Positions 45,101 to 53,601 of a DNA stretch of 64,000 bases are shown one piece after another. The stretch comes from Alphaproteobacteria bacterium. Lineage in GTDB: Bacteria > Pseudomonadota > Alphaproteobacteria > Rhizobiales > Hyphomicrobiaceae. Location: positions 28,204 to 92,203 of the forward strand of contig JAGVSR010000127.1 in the NCBI GenBank assembly GCA_019137195.1. The letters run 5' to 3'. The position numbers and the translations under genes were made by a program. The notes beneath the pieces are model-generated. The model was not told the DNA's origin and did no database searches. It worked only from the letters and a program-made list of their open reading frames with translations. Each line of letters starts with the position of its first letter. Positions within the stretch are counted from its first letter, which is position 1.

Positions 45101-46004
45101 CCACGTCCAGGATTATGCCGAGGAAGCCGTGCGCCGCCTCGTCGCGCACCTCGACGACGGCGCCTTCTCGGTCGAGACGGACGACGGCGCGGTCGTTGCC
45201 GTGTCCATTACCGTCGACAAGGCCGCTCGCTCCGCGGTGATCGACTTCACGGGAACGAGCCCGCAGCAGCCGACGAGCTTCAATGCGCCCCGCCCCGTCA
45301 CCGAGGCCGCCGTTCTCTATGCCGTGCGCGTCATGGTCGACGAGCAAATCCCCATGAATGCCGGCTGCCTGCGCCCGCTCAGCCTACGCATCCCCGAAGG
45401 CTCGCTGCTCGCGCCACGCTATCCGGCCGCCGTCGCTGCCGGCAACGTCGAGGTGAGCCAGGTGGTCACAAATGCCCTTTTCGCCGCCATGAGGGGGCTC
45501 GGCTCGGCCCAGGGCACCATGAACAACCTGACCTTCGGCAACGACCGACTGCAGTACTACGAGACCATCTGCTCTGGTGCCCCCGCGGGACCCGGCTTCG
45601 ACGGCGCCGCCGGTGTTCACGTCCATATGACCAACACGCGCCTGACCGACCCCGAGGTCCTCGAGCTGCGCTATCCCGTCGTGCTGGAGGAATTCTCCAT
45701 TCGACGCGGCTCAGGCGGCAAGGGAAAGTGGGGCTCGGGCGACGGCACACGCCGCGTCCTCCGCTTCCTCGAGCCGGTCGACGTCGCAATCCTGTCCGGC
45801 TATCGCCGCCTGGCGCCGTTCGGACTGCTCGGCGGCGAGCCAGGAAACGTGGGCCGCAACCTCGTTCGCCATGCCGGCGGCGCCATCGAGGACATTGGCG
45901 GCAATGCCGAATTCCGTGCCGGTCCGGGTGACGCACTCATGATCGAGACTCCCACGGGCGGAGGATTCGGGCACCGATCGCCAACGTCCGGCCGCAGCGG
46001 CTGA
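42159..46004 (+). CDS. Fused hydantoinase A/B (5-oxoprolinase type) with repeat insertions
   Basis: 1281 residues, about 80 longer than usual for single-chain oxoprolinases, which open 5-oxoproline (or a related ring amide) with ATP. HyuA_N begins [18 protein letters not shown]; the HyuA core has [14 protein letters not shown] and [16 protein letters not shown]. The linker [17 protein letters not shown] [16 protein letters not shown] is followed by HyuB from about residue 755 ([51 protein letters not shown]). Three stretches look inserted: about 234-249 (a CCCCC/GGGGG palindrome), 607-682 (starting with the palindrome at 43991) and perhaps 862-880. All keep the frame. The single gene makes both halves. 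Confidence 0.93.
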   Translation: MTNDRDGWHFWIDRGGTFTDVVARAPDGSLETVKLLSENAGAYGDAALEAIRRIIGVAPGVPLPSHRISSVRMGTTVATNALLERKGEPVLLVITKGLADELEIGTQARPDIFARRIVKPSVLFSEAVEAHERVRADGTVEQPLDEPRLAADLAQARARGLTSVAIVLMHAYRYPEHERRAAALARAAGFTNVSASHEISPLIKIVPRGDTTVADAYLSPVLARYVARISEALGANSSPPWGEGPHLPAPTLLFMASSGGLKRAEDFRGRDAILSGPAGGIVGMAETARLAGFGRVIGFDMGGTSTDVSHFAGTYERDLETEAAGVRLSVPMLRIHTVAAGGGSILAFDGIRFRVGPESAGAEPGPMCYRKGGPLTVTDANVMTGKLMARHFPAIFGPGQNEPFDAASVRDAFAALARDTGRATPEEVADGFIRIAVDNMANAIKRVSVARGHDVSRYALSCFGAAGGQHACLIADALGIGTILVHPLSGLLSAYGMGLARLRASREQSVELPLCARALSEIEPMVAALGQAVAAELREAGVANDALAPMASLHLKYAATDTALPVPLAEPDLMRRDFEALHRQRFGFTSPEKAIVIAHVAVEAVTADLDSVGPSGSGIRSTGRSDWSATVRSDSLAPAGRARPAPVASPGCGNDQQPVSLSHPARVAARGSNSSRDGDLETTRFYSQSRWHEATVRRREALAIGQTVEGPAIVVEPHQTVVVEDGWQLEVTPLSDLVLTRVTPRKRAAATTAADPVLIEVMGNRFMALAEEMGEALRATAQSVNIKERLDFSCALFDGAGALVANAPHVPVHLGSMGGSVRAVIDACAGDMKPGDVFMLNAPYNGGTHLPDITVVTPVYRTVTGLGSEPPAGHRPAPLFYVAARGHHADVGGIAPGSMSPRARTIEEEGVCIDPFLLVENGRFREAETRALLAGARFPARNPDQNIADLKAQVAANARGAAGLASLVAELGEDVVTAYMGHVQDYAEEAVRRLVAHLDDGAFSVETDDGAVVAVSITVDKAARSAVIDFTGTSPQQPTSFNAPRPVTEAAVLYAVRVMVDEQIPMNAGCLRPLSLRIPEGSLLAPRYPAAVAAGNVEVSQVVTNALFAAMRGLGSAQGTMNNLTFGNDRLQYYETICSGAPAGPGFDGAAGVHVHMTNTRLTDPEVLELRYPVVLEEFSIRRGSGGKGKWGSGDGTRRVLRFLEPVDVAILSGYRRLAPFGLLGGEPGNVGRNLVRHAGGAIEDIGGNAEFRAGPGDALMIETPTGGGFGHRSPTSGRSG
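42869..42890. repeat. CTCCCCC/GGGGGAG palindrome within the oxoprolinase gene
   Basis: CCTCTCCCCCATGGGGGGAGGGG reads as a near-perfect palindrome (CTCCCCC, AT, GGGGGAG with one extra G). It codes for SSPPWGEG in a loop (about residues 236-243) where related proteins have only a short connector. Such CCTCTCCCC...GGGGAGAGG palindromes are common dispersed repeats in Hyphomicrobiales genomes, usually between genes. Confidence 0.6.
43989..44013. repeat. Dispersed palindrome, coding copy
   Basis: TGTCGGACCC-TCC-GGGTCTGGCA (43991-44013) forms a ten-base stem with a three-base loop, one pair being G-T. The reverse complement of the intergenic copy at 50534-50560 matches it at 22 of 23 positions. 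It opens the roughly 75-residue insert of the oxoprolinase. Confidence 0.75.
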
Positions 46005-46105
46005 ACCGGTCGCAAGCTCCCTCCGTTCCAGCAGGGAAATATTCCCTATCCGCGGGAATCGTGCATGATCGGGCAACCGCGGCTCTGGCGGTGCAGGACT
46101 GAGCG

Positions 46106-46918
46106 ATGAAGCGCCCCCTCGTTGCAGCTCTGATGCTCGTGCTGCCGCTCGCCGCGGCGGCCGAGGAGCCCGTCAACCCGGACGCCGACTTTACCGCGCG
46201 CGAGATTTCGCAGGCGCTGCACCGCGCCAGTCCGGGCGAGCCGCTCGATTTCTCCGGCCGCGATCTGACCTATCTCGATCTCTCCGGCCTCGACTTCAAA
46301 GGCGCTACGCTCAGAAACAGCGACTGCTACGGCACCGACTTCACGGGCGCCAATCTCACCGGTGCCGACCTTTCCAACGTCCGTCTCGACCGCGCCGTGC
46401 TGATCAAGGCCGACTTCTCCGGAGCCAATCTGTCGAAGGCGACCATCCTGCGCCCGACGCTGTTCTCGGACATGACCAACAACCACGCCGACGCGCCCAA
46501 GTTCGCGGGCGCCAACCTCAGCGGCATCAAGGTGTCGATGTACATGGAAGGCTCGAGCTTCCGCGGCGCCGACCTCACCGGCGCCGACTTCAGCCCCCTC
46601 GAGCACAAGCCGGGCCAGGGCACTCTTGTGACGCCCATGAAGAATTTCTGTCGCTCGTGCGATTTCTCCGGCGCCAAGCTCGAGCGTGTCAACTTCAACC
46701 GTCTCGATCTGAGGTTCGCCCGCCTCACGGGCGCCGACCTCCGCAATGCCGATCTCTCCGAGGCCGACCTGTCCAAGGTCGATCTGTCGGGAGCCGACCT
46801 GACAGGAGCAAACGTCATCGGCGCGGACTTTGACGGGGCCAACCTCGCCGGCACCAAAGGCCTCGAAGAGACCCGCGGCCTCGCGTACGCGGTAAACCTC
46901 GACAAAGCGTTCCGCTGA
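46106..46918 (+). CDS. Secreted pentapeptide-repeat protein
   Basis: 270 residues with a signal peptide (MKRPLVAALMLVLPLAAAAEE, cleavage near AAA-EE). From about residue 47 the A(D/N)Lxx pentapeptide repeat runs to the end, for example FTGANLTGADLSNVRL, FRGADLTGADF, and a long final run ADLRNADLSEADLSKVDLSGADLTGANV. It should form a right-handed four-sided helix. The repeat is broken near 160-180 by HKPGQGTLVTPMKNF with a CRSC pair, perhaps a loop or metal site. Export to the periplasm is unusual among well-studied members, which are cytoplasmic. Partner unknown. Confidence 0.88.
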   Translation: MKRPLVAALMLVLPLAAAAEEPVNPDADFTAREISQALHRASPGEPLDFSGRDLTYLDLSGLDFKGATLRNSDCYGTDFTGANLTGADLSNVRLDRAVLIKADFSGANLSKATILRPTLFSDMTNNHADAPKFAGANLSGIKVSMYMEGSSFRGADLTGADFSPLEHKPGQGTLVTPMKNFCRSCDFSGAKLERVNFNRLDLRFARLTGADLRNADLSEADLSKVDLSGADLTGANVIGADFDGANLAGTKGLEETRGLAYAVNLDKAFR

Positions 46919-47136
46919 CCTCTCTCGCGATACCGCCGCAGCAGCTGCCCCCGACGTGTAGCAACATCTGCCCGCGCTTTGAGCGCAGACCGCAGCCAGG
47001 CGGCAACGAGTTCACGCATCAACTTGATCTGGCGCAGAAAAGGCGTCCAAAATCGTCACGCGCGTTAAGCGCTCGTTGAGCTTGTTAGCCGACTATCCTC
47101 GCAGAGAGTGCATTGCGTCTGCCTGACAACAAGCTC

Positions 47137-48186
47137 ATGTCCAATCCGGAACTTCACATCCCGCCGGGATCGCAGCAGAGGATCGACGCCCTCGAGGCGG
47201 CACTCGAAAGCTGCCGCCGGCTCGTCACTGCACTCGAGCGCGACCTGGCCTGCGAGCGGCTGACCGCCGGGCGAGGTGCAGCCGCCGCAGCAGGCCATCC
47301 CTCGGCCCGTGCCCTGGCTGCAGCCTGCGGCCACGGCCTGGCGGCCGAGGTGGCGCTGCTCGTCTGGGCGCAGCCGCCACAGGCGTCCGCCCTCGCCGCA
47401 CCGTCTCCTGCGAAAGACACCCACGACGACGCGGCCGATGGCGTTGCGCCTGCAATCCTCGCCGCGCTGGCCGCCGCCTGCGAGACGCCACCGGCCGAGG
47501 CCGAGGTCTCCGTGCCGCCACCGGAGGCGCCGGTCGCCGGCGTGGAGGCAGCGGTTCCCCTCACCGACGACTTTACCTTGATCCGCGGCATCGATCCCGG
47601 CGCGGCCCTCGTGCTCTGGTCCGTCGGCCTCACCGGCTTTGCCGACATCGCCGCATTCAAGGCAGACGATGTCGCCACCCTGGGTCGCTTGATCGGCGAC
47701 CCGAGACGCATCGCGAAGGAGGGGTGGATCGAACAGGCTGCTCTTCTTGCCGCCGGCACGCTCACCTCCTTCGCTCGCGACCGCCTCGAGGAGGACAGCC
47801 GGCGCCCCGCGCTCGTGGCCGTGTCGGCCGAGAAGAGCCTGGCGGCTCGCCTTGAGGCCATCGAGGCCATTGCCGATCTGAGGATCGCCGCTGGCACTCC
47901 CGCCCCCGACGCGGAGCCTACCCCCGACGCCACGCCACTCGCCGTTGCACCCGCCGGCACCGCCGACGTCGTGCCGTTCGAGCCCGCGCGGCACCCGGCG
48001 AAGAAGCGCCTGCGCGCGGCGCATTGGATGACAGCCGCAGCCTCCATCGTGCTGCTCGCCGCCGCATCGATCACGTCCGCGGGCCTGCGCCCGGCGGTCG
48101 CCGGGTACATCGGTGCCATCGGCTGCACGTCCTCGCTCACGGTGCTGGCACCGGCCTGTGGCCAGCTCACTTGGCTCGTCGAGTAG
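47137..48186 (+). CDS. Helix-hairpin-helix protein with C-terminal membrane anchor
   Basis: 349 residues from ATG 47137; a TTG at 47113 preceded by AGAGAG would add eight. The N-terminus is a predicted coiled coil (RIDALEAALESCRRLVTALERDL), then an Ala/Pro-rich linker. A helix-hairpin-helix-like domain follows (DDFTLIRGIDPGAALVLWSVGLTGFADIAA, residues about 148-177, ending RRIAKEGWIEQAALL), matching the small HhH domain seen in many alphaproteobacterial proteins (FTRIxGIGPxxAxxLxxLGI). After another linker comes one transmembrane helix (MTAAASIVLLAAASITSAGL, about 302-321). A strong terminator follows at 48215. DNA or protein binding is possible but unproven. Confidence 0.8.
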   Translation: MSNPELHIPPGSQQRIDALEAALESCRRLVTALERDLACERLTAGRGAAAAAGHPSARALAAACGHGLAAEVALLVWAQPPQASALAAPSPAKDTHDDAADGVAPAILAALAAACETPPAEAEVSVPPPEAPVAGVEAAVPLTDDFTLIRGIDPGAALVLWSVGLTGFADIAAFKADDVATLGRLIGDPRRIAKEGWIEQAALLAAGTLTSFARDRLEEDSRRPALVAVSAEKSLAARLEAIEAIADLRIAAGTPAPDAEPTPDATPLAVAPAGTADVVPFEPARHPAKKRLRAAHWMTAAASIVLLAAASITSAGLRPAVAGYIGAIGCTSSLTVLAPACGQLTWLVE

Positions 48187-48214
48187 CCCGCTATCGTTCG
48201 TCCGCACGTTCAAG

Positions 48215-48253
48215 GCAACGCGGGCCGCACGTGTGCGGCCCGCGTTGCTTTTT
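48215..48253 (+). terminator. Strong intrinsic terminator
   Basis: Perfect 16-base palindromic arms GCAACGCGGGCCGCAC and GTGCGGCCCGCGTTGC separated by GT, followed at once by TTTTT. It lies 28 bases after the stop of the HhH protein gene and is the clearest Rho-independent terminator in the window. Confidence 0.93.
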
Positions 48254-48737
48254 GCGGTTTCCTGCGCAGAACGACTTCAGACGGTGTGCCCGCCCGACGC
48301 GAGCGAGTGCATTGAGTCCTGGGAGATCGACGGCGACGTCGCCGATCCTGTCTCCAGTGACGCCGCTGAGTGGGTTGCCGCTCGCGACGCGCAGGCTGCT
48401 TGACGAGGTAAGACGCGTGTTGGCCGTGGCCGGAACCTGCCTCGGTGCGACGGGTGTCCGCGCTCCCCCGCGACGCCGTCTGCAACCTCGAATCCGCAGC
48501 GAGATCGTCCGACAGCCCTGACGAGGCGCCTTTCCTTGATGCCTTGACCCCCGGCAAACGGCGACAGGCTCGATAAGCCGAGGGCGGATGATGAGGTTTT
48601 CCCCGGCTCTCCCCGCCGCAACTCAAAATACACCAAGAACCGTCGTGCGACGCCCCGCTCGCCTTGAAAGCGACTAAATCCACTTCCATCTTAACAGCGT
48701 TCATTTAATTGGACGTGGTTCCCGGCAGGGAAGAGCG
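48254..48737. other. 484-base region without a gene; contains a hairpin and an AT-rich promoter-like end
   Basis: No convincing frame. A hairpin at 48322-48355 combines outer arms GGAGA/TCTCC with an inner GGCGACGTCGCC palindrome. The last 75 bases are AT-rich for this genome; TTGAAA (48664-48669) with ATCTTA 18 bases later is a weak promoter candidate for the DUF2157 gene. Confidence 0.4.
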
Positions 48738-49889
48738 ATGAGCAGGGCAGCGCCCGAAGGAGCGCCGACAACCATGTGGAGCAAGCTTCGATACCGCCGC
48801 CGCGTCGAGGGCGACCTTCAGCGCTGGCAGCAAGCCGGCTGGGTGACGGAGGCCGGCGCCGCCGCCATTCGCGCCGACCTCGAGCGGAGCCTGATCGGGG
48901 GCGGGCTCGCGCAGTCCCTCGCCATGCTGGCGGCGGTTCTGATCGGATTCGCCGTCATGAGCTTCGTCGGCGCAAACTGGCAGGACATGCCGCGCATCGC
49001 CCGCCTCGGCCTCCTCGTCTCCGGTCTCGTCGCCTCCTACATCGGAGCCGGCGTGCTGTTCCAAAAAAGCCTCGCAAGCTTCGGCCACGCCGCCGTGCTG
49101 GCCGGTACTGCGCTCTTCGGCGCCAGCATCATGCTGATCTCACAAATGTACCACATGGACGGCAACCCGCCCGACGCGGTGCTGGCGTGGGCGCTTGGCG
49201 CGCTCGGCGCCGGTGTCGCACTCCGCTCGAACCCCGCGCTTGCCGCCGCCATGGTGCTGATGAGCGTCTGGGGCTGGATGGAGACGGCCCAGATCAACGG
49301 CGTCTACTGGCCGTTCCTGATCGGCTGGGCCGCCGTCGCCGCCGCCTTCCTCTGGCAGCGCTGGCCGGCGGGCGTCCACATCGCAGGCGTGCCGCTCGCA
49401 GCCTTCGTCATCTCGCTCGGCTTCATGCTGAACGACGGCCACGCCCATCCGCTCGTCACCGTCCTGGGCCTCCTTGCCGCCGCCGCCGCGATCACCGGCG
49501 AGAAGACGCGCCCCGACCTCGCACGCCTGTGGCCCGCCGCCCTCGGCTACGCCGTCATTATCGCCTTCTGCGGCTTGACCGGCCTGCAGTTCTGGGAGAA
49601 CCCGCCGCTGGCCGAGTTCATCGTGTGGGCCGTCGTGACGCTCGCCCTCCTCCTCGCCGCCATCTGGTGGGGACTCGTGTCCGGACACCGCAACGTGCTC
49701 TGGCTCGGCTACGTCGGCTTCTCGCTCGAGATCATGGCGATCTACGCCAAGAAGTTCGGCACGCTACTCGACACCTCGCTCTTCTTCCTCCTGGCAGGCC
49801 TCATCGTCGCCGCCCTCGCCGTCCTCGCCTTGAGAATCGGCAACCGCAGCCCCGCCTCGCCCGCGCTCTCCACGGAGACCACGACATGA
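48738..49889 (+). CDS. DUF2157 membrane protein
   Basis: 383 residues. The cytoplasmic N-terminal DUF2157 signature is RRRVEGDLQRWQQAGWVTEAGAAAI; about ten transmembrane helices follow, beginning SLAMLAAVLIGFAVMSFVGANW. AGGGAAG precedes the ATG at 48738; an ATG 12 codons later is possible. It overlaps the next gene by four bases (ATGA). DUF2157 genes are usually next to a GDYXXLXY gene, as here. Function unknown. Confidence 0.9.
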   Translation: MSRAAPEGAPTTMWSKLRYRRRVEGDLQRWQQAGWVTEAGAAAIRADLERSLIGGGLAQSLAMLAAVLIGFAVMSFVGANWQDMPRIARLGLLVSGLVASYIGAGVLFQKSLASFGHAAVLAGTALFGASIMLISQMYHMDGNPPDAVLAWALGALGAGVALRSNPALAAAMVLMSVWGWMETAQINGVYWPFLIGWAAVAAAFLWQRWPAGVHIAGVPLAAFVISLGFMLNDGHAHPLVTVLGLLAAAAAITGEKTRPDLARLWPAALGYAVIIAFCGLTGLQFWENPPLAEFIVWAVVTLALLLAAIWWGLVSGHRNVLWLGYVGFSLEIMAIYAKKFGTLLDTSLFFLLAGLIVAALAVLALRIGNRSPASPALSTETTT

Positions 49890-50488
49890 CCCGCCCTAGC
49901 GAACCACCCCCGTCCCGCAGCATGTGGATGCGCATCGCCGCGGTCGTCCTCCTGCAAGCCGGCTTCCTCGTCTGGCTCGTCGCCGACCGCGTAAGCCTGC
50001 TCACGGCCGGCCGCGAGATCACACTCAAGGTCATCCCCGTCGACCCGCGCGACCTCTTCCGCGGCGACTACGTGATCCTCGGCTATGAGCTGTCGCCGGT
50101 CTCGGCCGCCGTCACGCCGGCCGGAATGACGCCGAACGATCTCTATCACGGCGCCCCTGTCTACGTGACCATCACGCCCGACGCGACCAAGGGCTGGACC
50201 GCGGCCGCAATCGCGACGAGCTACCCCAGGGACGTAAAGGACGGTGACGCGGTCTTGAAGGGCTTCGTCACCGGCCTCAGCCACGACTCGAAGGGCAACC
50301 CGGAGAAGGTCCACGTCCGCTACGGCATCGAAAGCTACTTCGTGCCCGAGGGCGAAGGCCGCGCTATCGAGGCGAAGGTTCGCGAAGCCAAGGTCGAAGC
50401 CTTGATCGCCGTCGGCCCCACCGGCACTGCCGCATTGAAGGCGCTGCTCGTCGACGGCCAGAAGATCCACGAGCAGCCTGTGTTGTGA
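49886..50488 (+). CDS. GDYXXLXY domain protein
   Basis: 200 residues. One N-terminal transmembrane helix (IAAVVLLQAGFLVWLVADRV, about 17-36) and a periplasmic domain with the name-giving motif GDYVILGY (about residues 60-67) after PVDPRDLFR. Its start overlaps the DUF2157 stop (ATGA), so the two products are probably made together and may form a complex. The C-terminal KVEALIAVGPTGTAALKALLVDG is also typical. Function unknown. Confidence 0.93.
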   Translation: MTRPSEPPPSRSMWMRIAAVVLLQAGFLVWLVADRVSLLTAGREITLKVIPVDPRDLFRGDYVILGYELSPVSAAVTPAGMTPNDLYHGAPVYVTITPDATKGWTAAAIATSYPRDVKDGDAVLKGFVTGLSHDSKGNPEKVHVRYGIESYFVPEGEGRAIEAKVREAKVEALIAVGPTGTAALKALLVDGQKIHEQPVL

Positions 50489-50533
50489 GGCAGTCGCCGA
50501 CAGTCGTCGATGTCGGCCCTGGAGCCGTCGATC

Positions 50534-50560
50534 GGTGCCAGACCCGGAGGGTCTGACACC
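50534..50560. repeat. Dispersed palindrome, intergenic copy
   Basis: GGTGCCAGACCC-GGA-GGGTCTGACACC: a 12-base stem with one G-T pair and a three-base loop, 46 bases after the GDYXXLXY stop. Nearly the same sequence lies inside the oxoprolinase gene at 43989-44013. It could also end transcription, but has no T run. Confidence 0.75.
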
Positions 50561-50783
50561 GTCGCCTGCTGAACTCTGATGATTTTTAAGATCGGCGTGT
50601 AGCCCGCACCACGCCGCCCATGGCGGCAACCGCAACAGGCGCACCCCTCGCAAGACCGGATACATGTTCCGTGACGCGAGAGGCCAGTAGGGTGCATAGC
50701 GTTGCTAGCAAGATCGGCAGAGCCTCGACCCGATCTTGAGTGTCGAGCAGTCCTGTGTGCCGCATTATCTCTGCTGGGAGCTT

Positions 50784-51380
50784 CTATGATTTTGCGTGTT
50801 CGTCTGACCGGGCAACGAGCTTTTCAATCCGGCGATCCGGAATGACCCACATCGCTGCGACCGCAGCGTAGATGGCGCAGGCGATCCACTGCGAGACGAA
50901 GGCCAGGGCAATGGCAGCGATGTACATCACGGGAGACAGCTTGGCCTTGAAGTTCTCTCCGATCGCACGCACCAGCACGCCGTCATTGCCCTGCAGCCGC
51001 ACAAGAGCCTTCTGCAGGAAATAGTAGGCGATAGCCGGCATCAGCAGGCTCAAGCCGTAGAGCGCGGTGGGCAGCGGGGCAAAGTGATTTTCGCCCATCC
51101 AGCCGGTTGCGAACGGAATGAGGGAGAGCCAAAATAGAAGATGCATGTTGGCCCAAAGAACGGTGCCATCGACCTGCTCGCAGGCGTGCATCATATGGTG
51201 ATGGTTGTTCCAGTAGATGGCCACATAGATGAAGCTCAGCACGTAGCTCAGAAAGACGGGCGTGAGCGCTCCGAGCGCCGCCCAATCGGTACCGTGGGGC
51301 ACTTTGAGTTCGAGCACCATGATGGTGATGATGATGGCGATGACGCCGTCGCTGAAGGCATTCAGTCGTTCTTTGTTCAT
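50784..51380 (-). CDS. TMEM175-like potassium channel family protein (DUF1211)
   Basis: 198 residues with about six transmembrane helices. The N-terminal RLNAFSDGVIAIIITIMVLELKVP holds the RxxxFSDG signature of TMEM175/DUF1211 helix 1, whose hydrophobic residues form the pore. YWNNHHHMMHACE follows in helix 3. Bacterial members have a single six-helix repeat and assemble as tetramers conducting K+. The gene is preceded by a LysR gene on the same strand, 33 bases away, and may be co-transcribed with it. Confidence 0.92.
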   Translation of the reverse strand: MNKERLNAFSDGVIAIIITIMVLELKVPHGTDWAALGALTPVFLSYVLSFIYVAIYWNNHHHMMHACEQVDGTVLWANMHLLFWLSLIPFATGWMGENHFAPLPTALYGLSLLMPAIAYYFLQKALVRLQGNDGVLVRAIGENFKAKLSPVMYIAAIALAFVSQWIACAIYAAVAAMWVIPDRRIEKLVARSDEHAKS

Positions 51381-51413
51381 GATCTCCTCAGGGTGCTCGG
51401 GTTGGCGGGATGG

Positions 51414-52319
51414 TCATGCGGCAAGGGCAAGCTTCGAGGACAGTATCGGCGTTACCCATTCGACAAAGGCCTGAAGCCGCTGTGACAGGTGCCGGCGCCT
51501 CGGATAAACCAGTGCCACAGGCATGGGCTCGGCGCGTGCGGCCGGCAGGACCTCGACCAGCTGCCGGCGCGCAAGATGCGTCTTCACGTCGAAGGCGGGC
51601 ACCTGAATGACGCCGAGACCGGCAATTGCGGCGGCGATGTAGTCGTTGGCATTGTCGGTTGCCATCGCATAGGTCAAGTCGAGTGAAATGGTCTCGCCTC
51701 GTTGAACATAGGTCCATGGCTCCGGCACCGTTGCCGAGCCAGCGATGAAGCCGACGACCCTGTGGCGCTCGAGGTCGGAAGGCCGCCGCGGCGTTCCGAA
51801 TTTCTTGAGGTAGCCGGGGCTTGCACAGTTGACGATGACGAGCCGCCCGAGCGAGCGGTAGATCAAGTGCTCGTCGTTCACGTCCCCGACGCGAATGGCG
51901 CAGTCGATATCGTCCTCGACGAGGTCCTGCCGCCGGTCGGTCGATCTGAGCTCGATGGAGAGGCCGGGATTCCGATCGAGGAATACCGGCAATGCAGGCA
52001 CGATGACGAGGTGACCGATCCGGCTCGGCACGGTCACACGTAGACGTCCCGAGAGCGAGCCTGTTCTCCTGAACAGGTTCTCCGTCTCCTCAAGGTCCGA
52101 AAGCAGGCGCGTGCAGCGCTGCAGGAAGGCTTCGCCATCGGCCGTCAGGCTCACGATCCGCGTTGTACGGTGCAGCAGATGCTGACCAACGCGGCTCTCC
52201 AGCGCCTGCACAGCCGTCGAGACTGTCGATCGTGGCACGCCGAGCTGCTCTGCGGCCTTGGTGAAGCTCCTCGCCTCGGCGACCCGCACAAAGATCCGGA
52301 TGGTGTCGAAGCGGTCCAT
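51414..52319 (-). CDS. LysR-family transcriptional regulator
   Basis: 301 residues. An N-terminal winged helix (FDTIRIFVRVAEARSFTKAAEQLGVPRSTVSTAVQALE) and a periplasmic-binding-like effector domain (SGRLRVTVPSRIGHLVIVPALPVF onwards) of the CrgA-like subgroup. It is divergent from an SDR gene across a 136-base AT-rich gap, the usual arrangement for a LysR regulator and its target. The effector is unknown. Confidence 0.95.
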   Translation of the reverse strand: MDRFDTIRIFVRVAEARSFTKAAEQLGVPRSTVSTAVQALESRVGQHLLHRTTRIVSLTADGEAFLQRCTRLLSDLEETENLFRRTGSLSGRLRVTVPSRIGHLVIVPALPVFLDRNPGLSIELRSTDRRQDLVEDDIDCAIRVGDVNDEHLIYRSLGRLVIVNCASPGYLKKFGTPRRPSDLERHRVVGFIAGSATVPEPWTYVQRGETISLDLTYAMATDNANDYIAAAIAGLGVIQVPAFDVKTHLARRQLVEVLPAARAEPMPVALVYPRRRHLSQRLQAFVEWVTPILSSKLALAA

Positions 52320-52455
52320 GACAGCATTCTATTGTTCGTGTTATCTGACCAAACATATCAAAATATAGCACTTTATTCAATGATCGAGACAGCTGTAGTT
52401 TGGTCGAAGCTACAAATTGCAAACCGTCGACAATCAAAATGTGGGGAGCTGTCCC
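52320..52455. promoter_or_regulatory. Divergent LysR/SDR control region
   Basis: 136 bases, much more AT-rich than the flanks (for example ACATATCAAAATATAGCAC). An inverted repeat GACCAAAC (52347-52354) / GTTTGGTC (52398-52405), with centres 51 bases apart, is a candidate pair of LysR-type half sites. GGGGAG (52442-52447) is the SDR ribosome site. Confidence 0.5.
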
Positions 52456-53235
52456 ATGCCCGATCCCGTCAACTCGCTCAAGGACAAGGTCGTCGTCATC
52501 GGCGGCGGCGCAAAGAACCTCGGCGGCCTCATCAGTCGCGACCTGGCAGCCAACGGCGCGCGCGCTATCGTCGTCCATTACAACAGCGATGCGACGCGCG
52601 CCTCCGCGGAGGACACCGTTGCCGCTGTGAAGTCGATCGGCGCGGACGCCTTTGCCATCCAGGGCGATCTCACCAGGGTTTCCGAAAACAAGCGTCTTTT
52701 CTCGGAGACCAAGAACCGCTTCGGCAAGGTCGATATTGCGGTCAACACCACAGGCATGGTGATCAAGAAGCCGATTCTCGAATGCACGGAGGAGGACTAC
52801 GACAAGATTTTCGCCATAAACTCCAAGGCGGCATTCTTCTTCATGCAGGAGGCCGGACGAAACCTCGAGGAGCGTGGGAAGATCGTCACCATCGTTTCCT
52901 CACTGCTCGCCGCCTACACTGACAGCTACGCCATCTACCCAGGTTCGAAAGCGCCGATAGAGCACTTCACGCGCGCTGCATCGAAAGAGTGGGGATCGCG
53001 CGGCATCTCGGTCAACGCCATCGGTCCCGGCCCCATGGAGACACCGTTCTTCTATGGCCAGGAGACCAGGGAATCCGCCATTTACAATCAGAACGCGGCG
53101 GCCCTCTCCAGGTGGACCAAAACCGGGCTCACCGACATCGCCGACATAGCTCCGCTGGTGCGCTTCCTGGTCACGGATGGCTGGTGGATCACAGGCCAGT
53201 GCATCTTCGCCAACGGCGGCTATACAACGCGCTAG
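52456..53235 (+). CDS. SDR family oxidoreductase (LysR-controlled)
   Basis: 259 residues. Classical SDR with a modified coenzyme loop GGGAKNLGG (residues 15-23 in VVVIGGGAKNLGGLIS, instead of TGxxxGIG), NTTG in place of NNAG, and the catalytic YxxxK in YAIYPGSKAP. The C-terminal ITGQCIFANGGYTTR matches the FabG-like group. The missing Asp after strand 2 (VVHYNSD) suggests NADP(H). The start is set by GGGGAG 8 bases upstream. Its sequence is unlike the SDR at 7512. Likely regulated by the divergent LysR protein. Confidence 0.9.
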   Translation: MPDPVNSLKDKVVVIGGGAKNLGGLISRDLAANGARAIVVHYNSDATRASAEDTVAAVKSIGADAFAIQGDLTRVSENKRLFSETKNRFGKVDIAVNTTGMVIKKPILECTEEDYDKIFAINSKAAFFFMQEAGRNLEERGKIVTIVSSLLAAYTDSYAIYPGSKAPIEHFTRAASKEWGSRGISVNAIGPGPMETPFFYGQETRESAIYNQNAAALSRWTKTGLTDIADIAPLVRFLVTDGWWITGQCIFANGGYTTR

Positions 53236-53601
53236 AGTGCCGTTGCGGGGCAGGCCTCGTCTCATCCGATCGTCCGAACCACGCTCGACGCGTGGCAGGA
53301 TCGGAACCTGGCGGCTTGTTTGCCAGTCGCTTCAGTTTCCGCTTCGGGATCAGCAGCGGCCGACGCAAGTCTCATCGCCAAGAGGACGGCTGGAGGTTCG
53401 GAACGCGCCTCTGCGCCTGCGCACAGAGAGCGGGTCAAAGCCCGAAAGTAGAGTCCTTCCCGAGGCCGCCGCTGAGAACTCGAGCCGTGGCGCGGACGCG
53501 TACGGGCCGATCACGCCGCCCTGTCCCGCCAGAGACAGCATTTTGCCGCGTCGCCTAGCTACAAGACTCGAAAGGAGCATCCTTCGAGAGCGAGGCGAAA
53601 C
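53236..53601. other. 366-base region without a gene
   Basis: Between the SDR stop and a 52-residue membrane-protein gene. Open frames on both strands here are Arg/Ser-rich and lack ribosome sites. No repeat or RNA feature recognised; the GAGAGCGAGGCG at the end serves as ribosome site for the next gene. Confidence 0.4.

Noticed and set aside
48277..48636. A 119-codon minus-strand frame in the 48.3-48.7 kb gap
   Set aside because: No ribosome site, random-looking composition and no partner gene.
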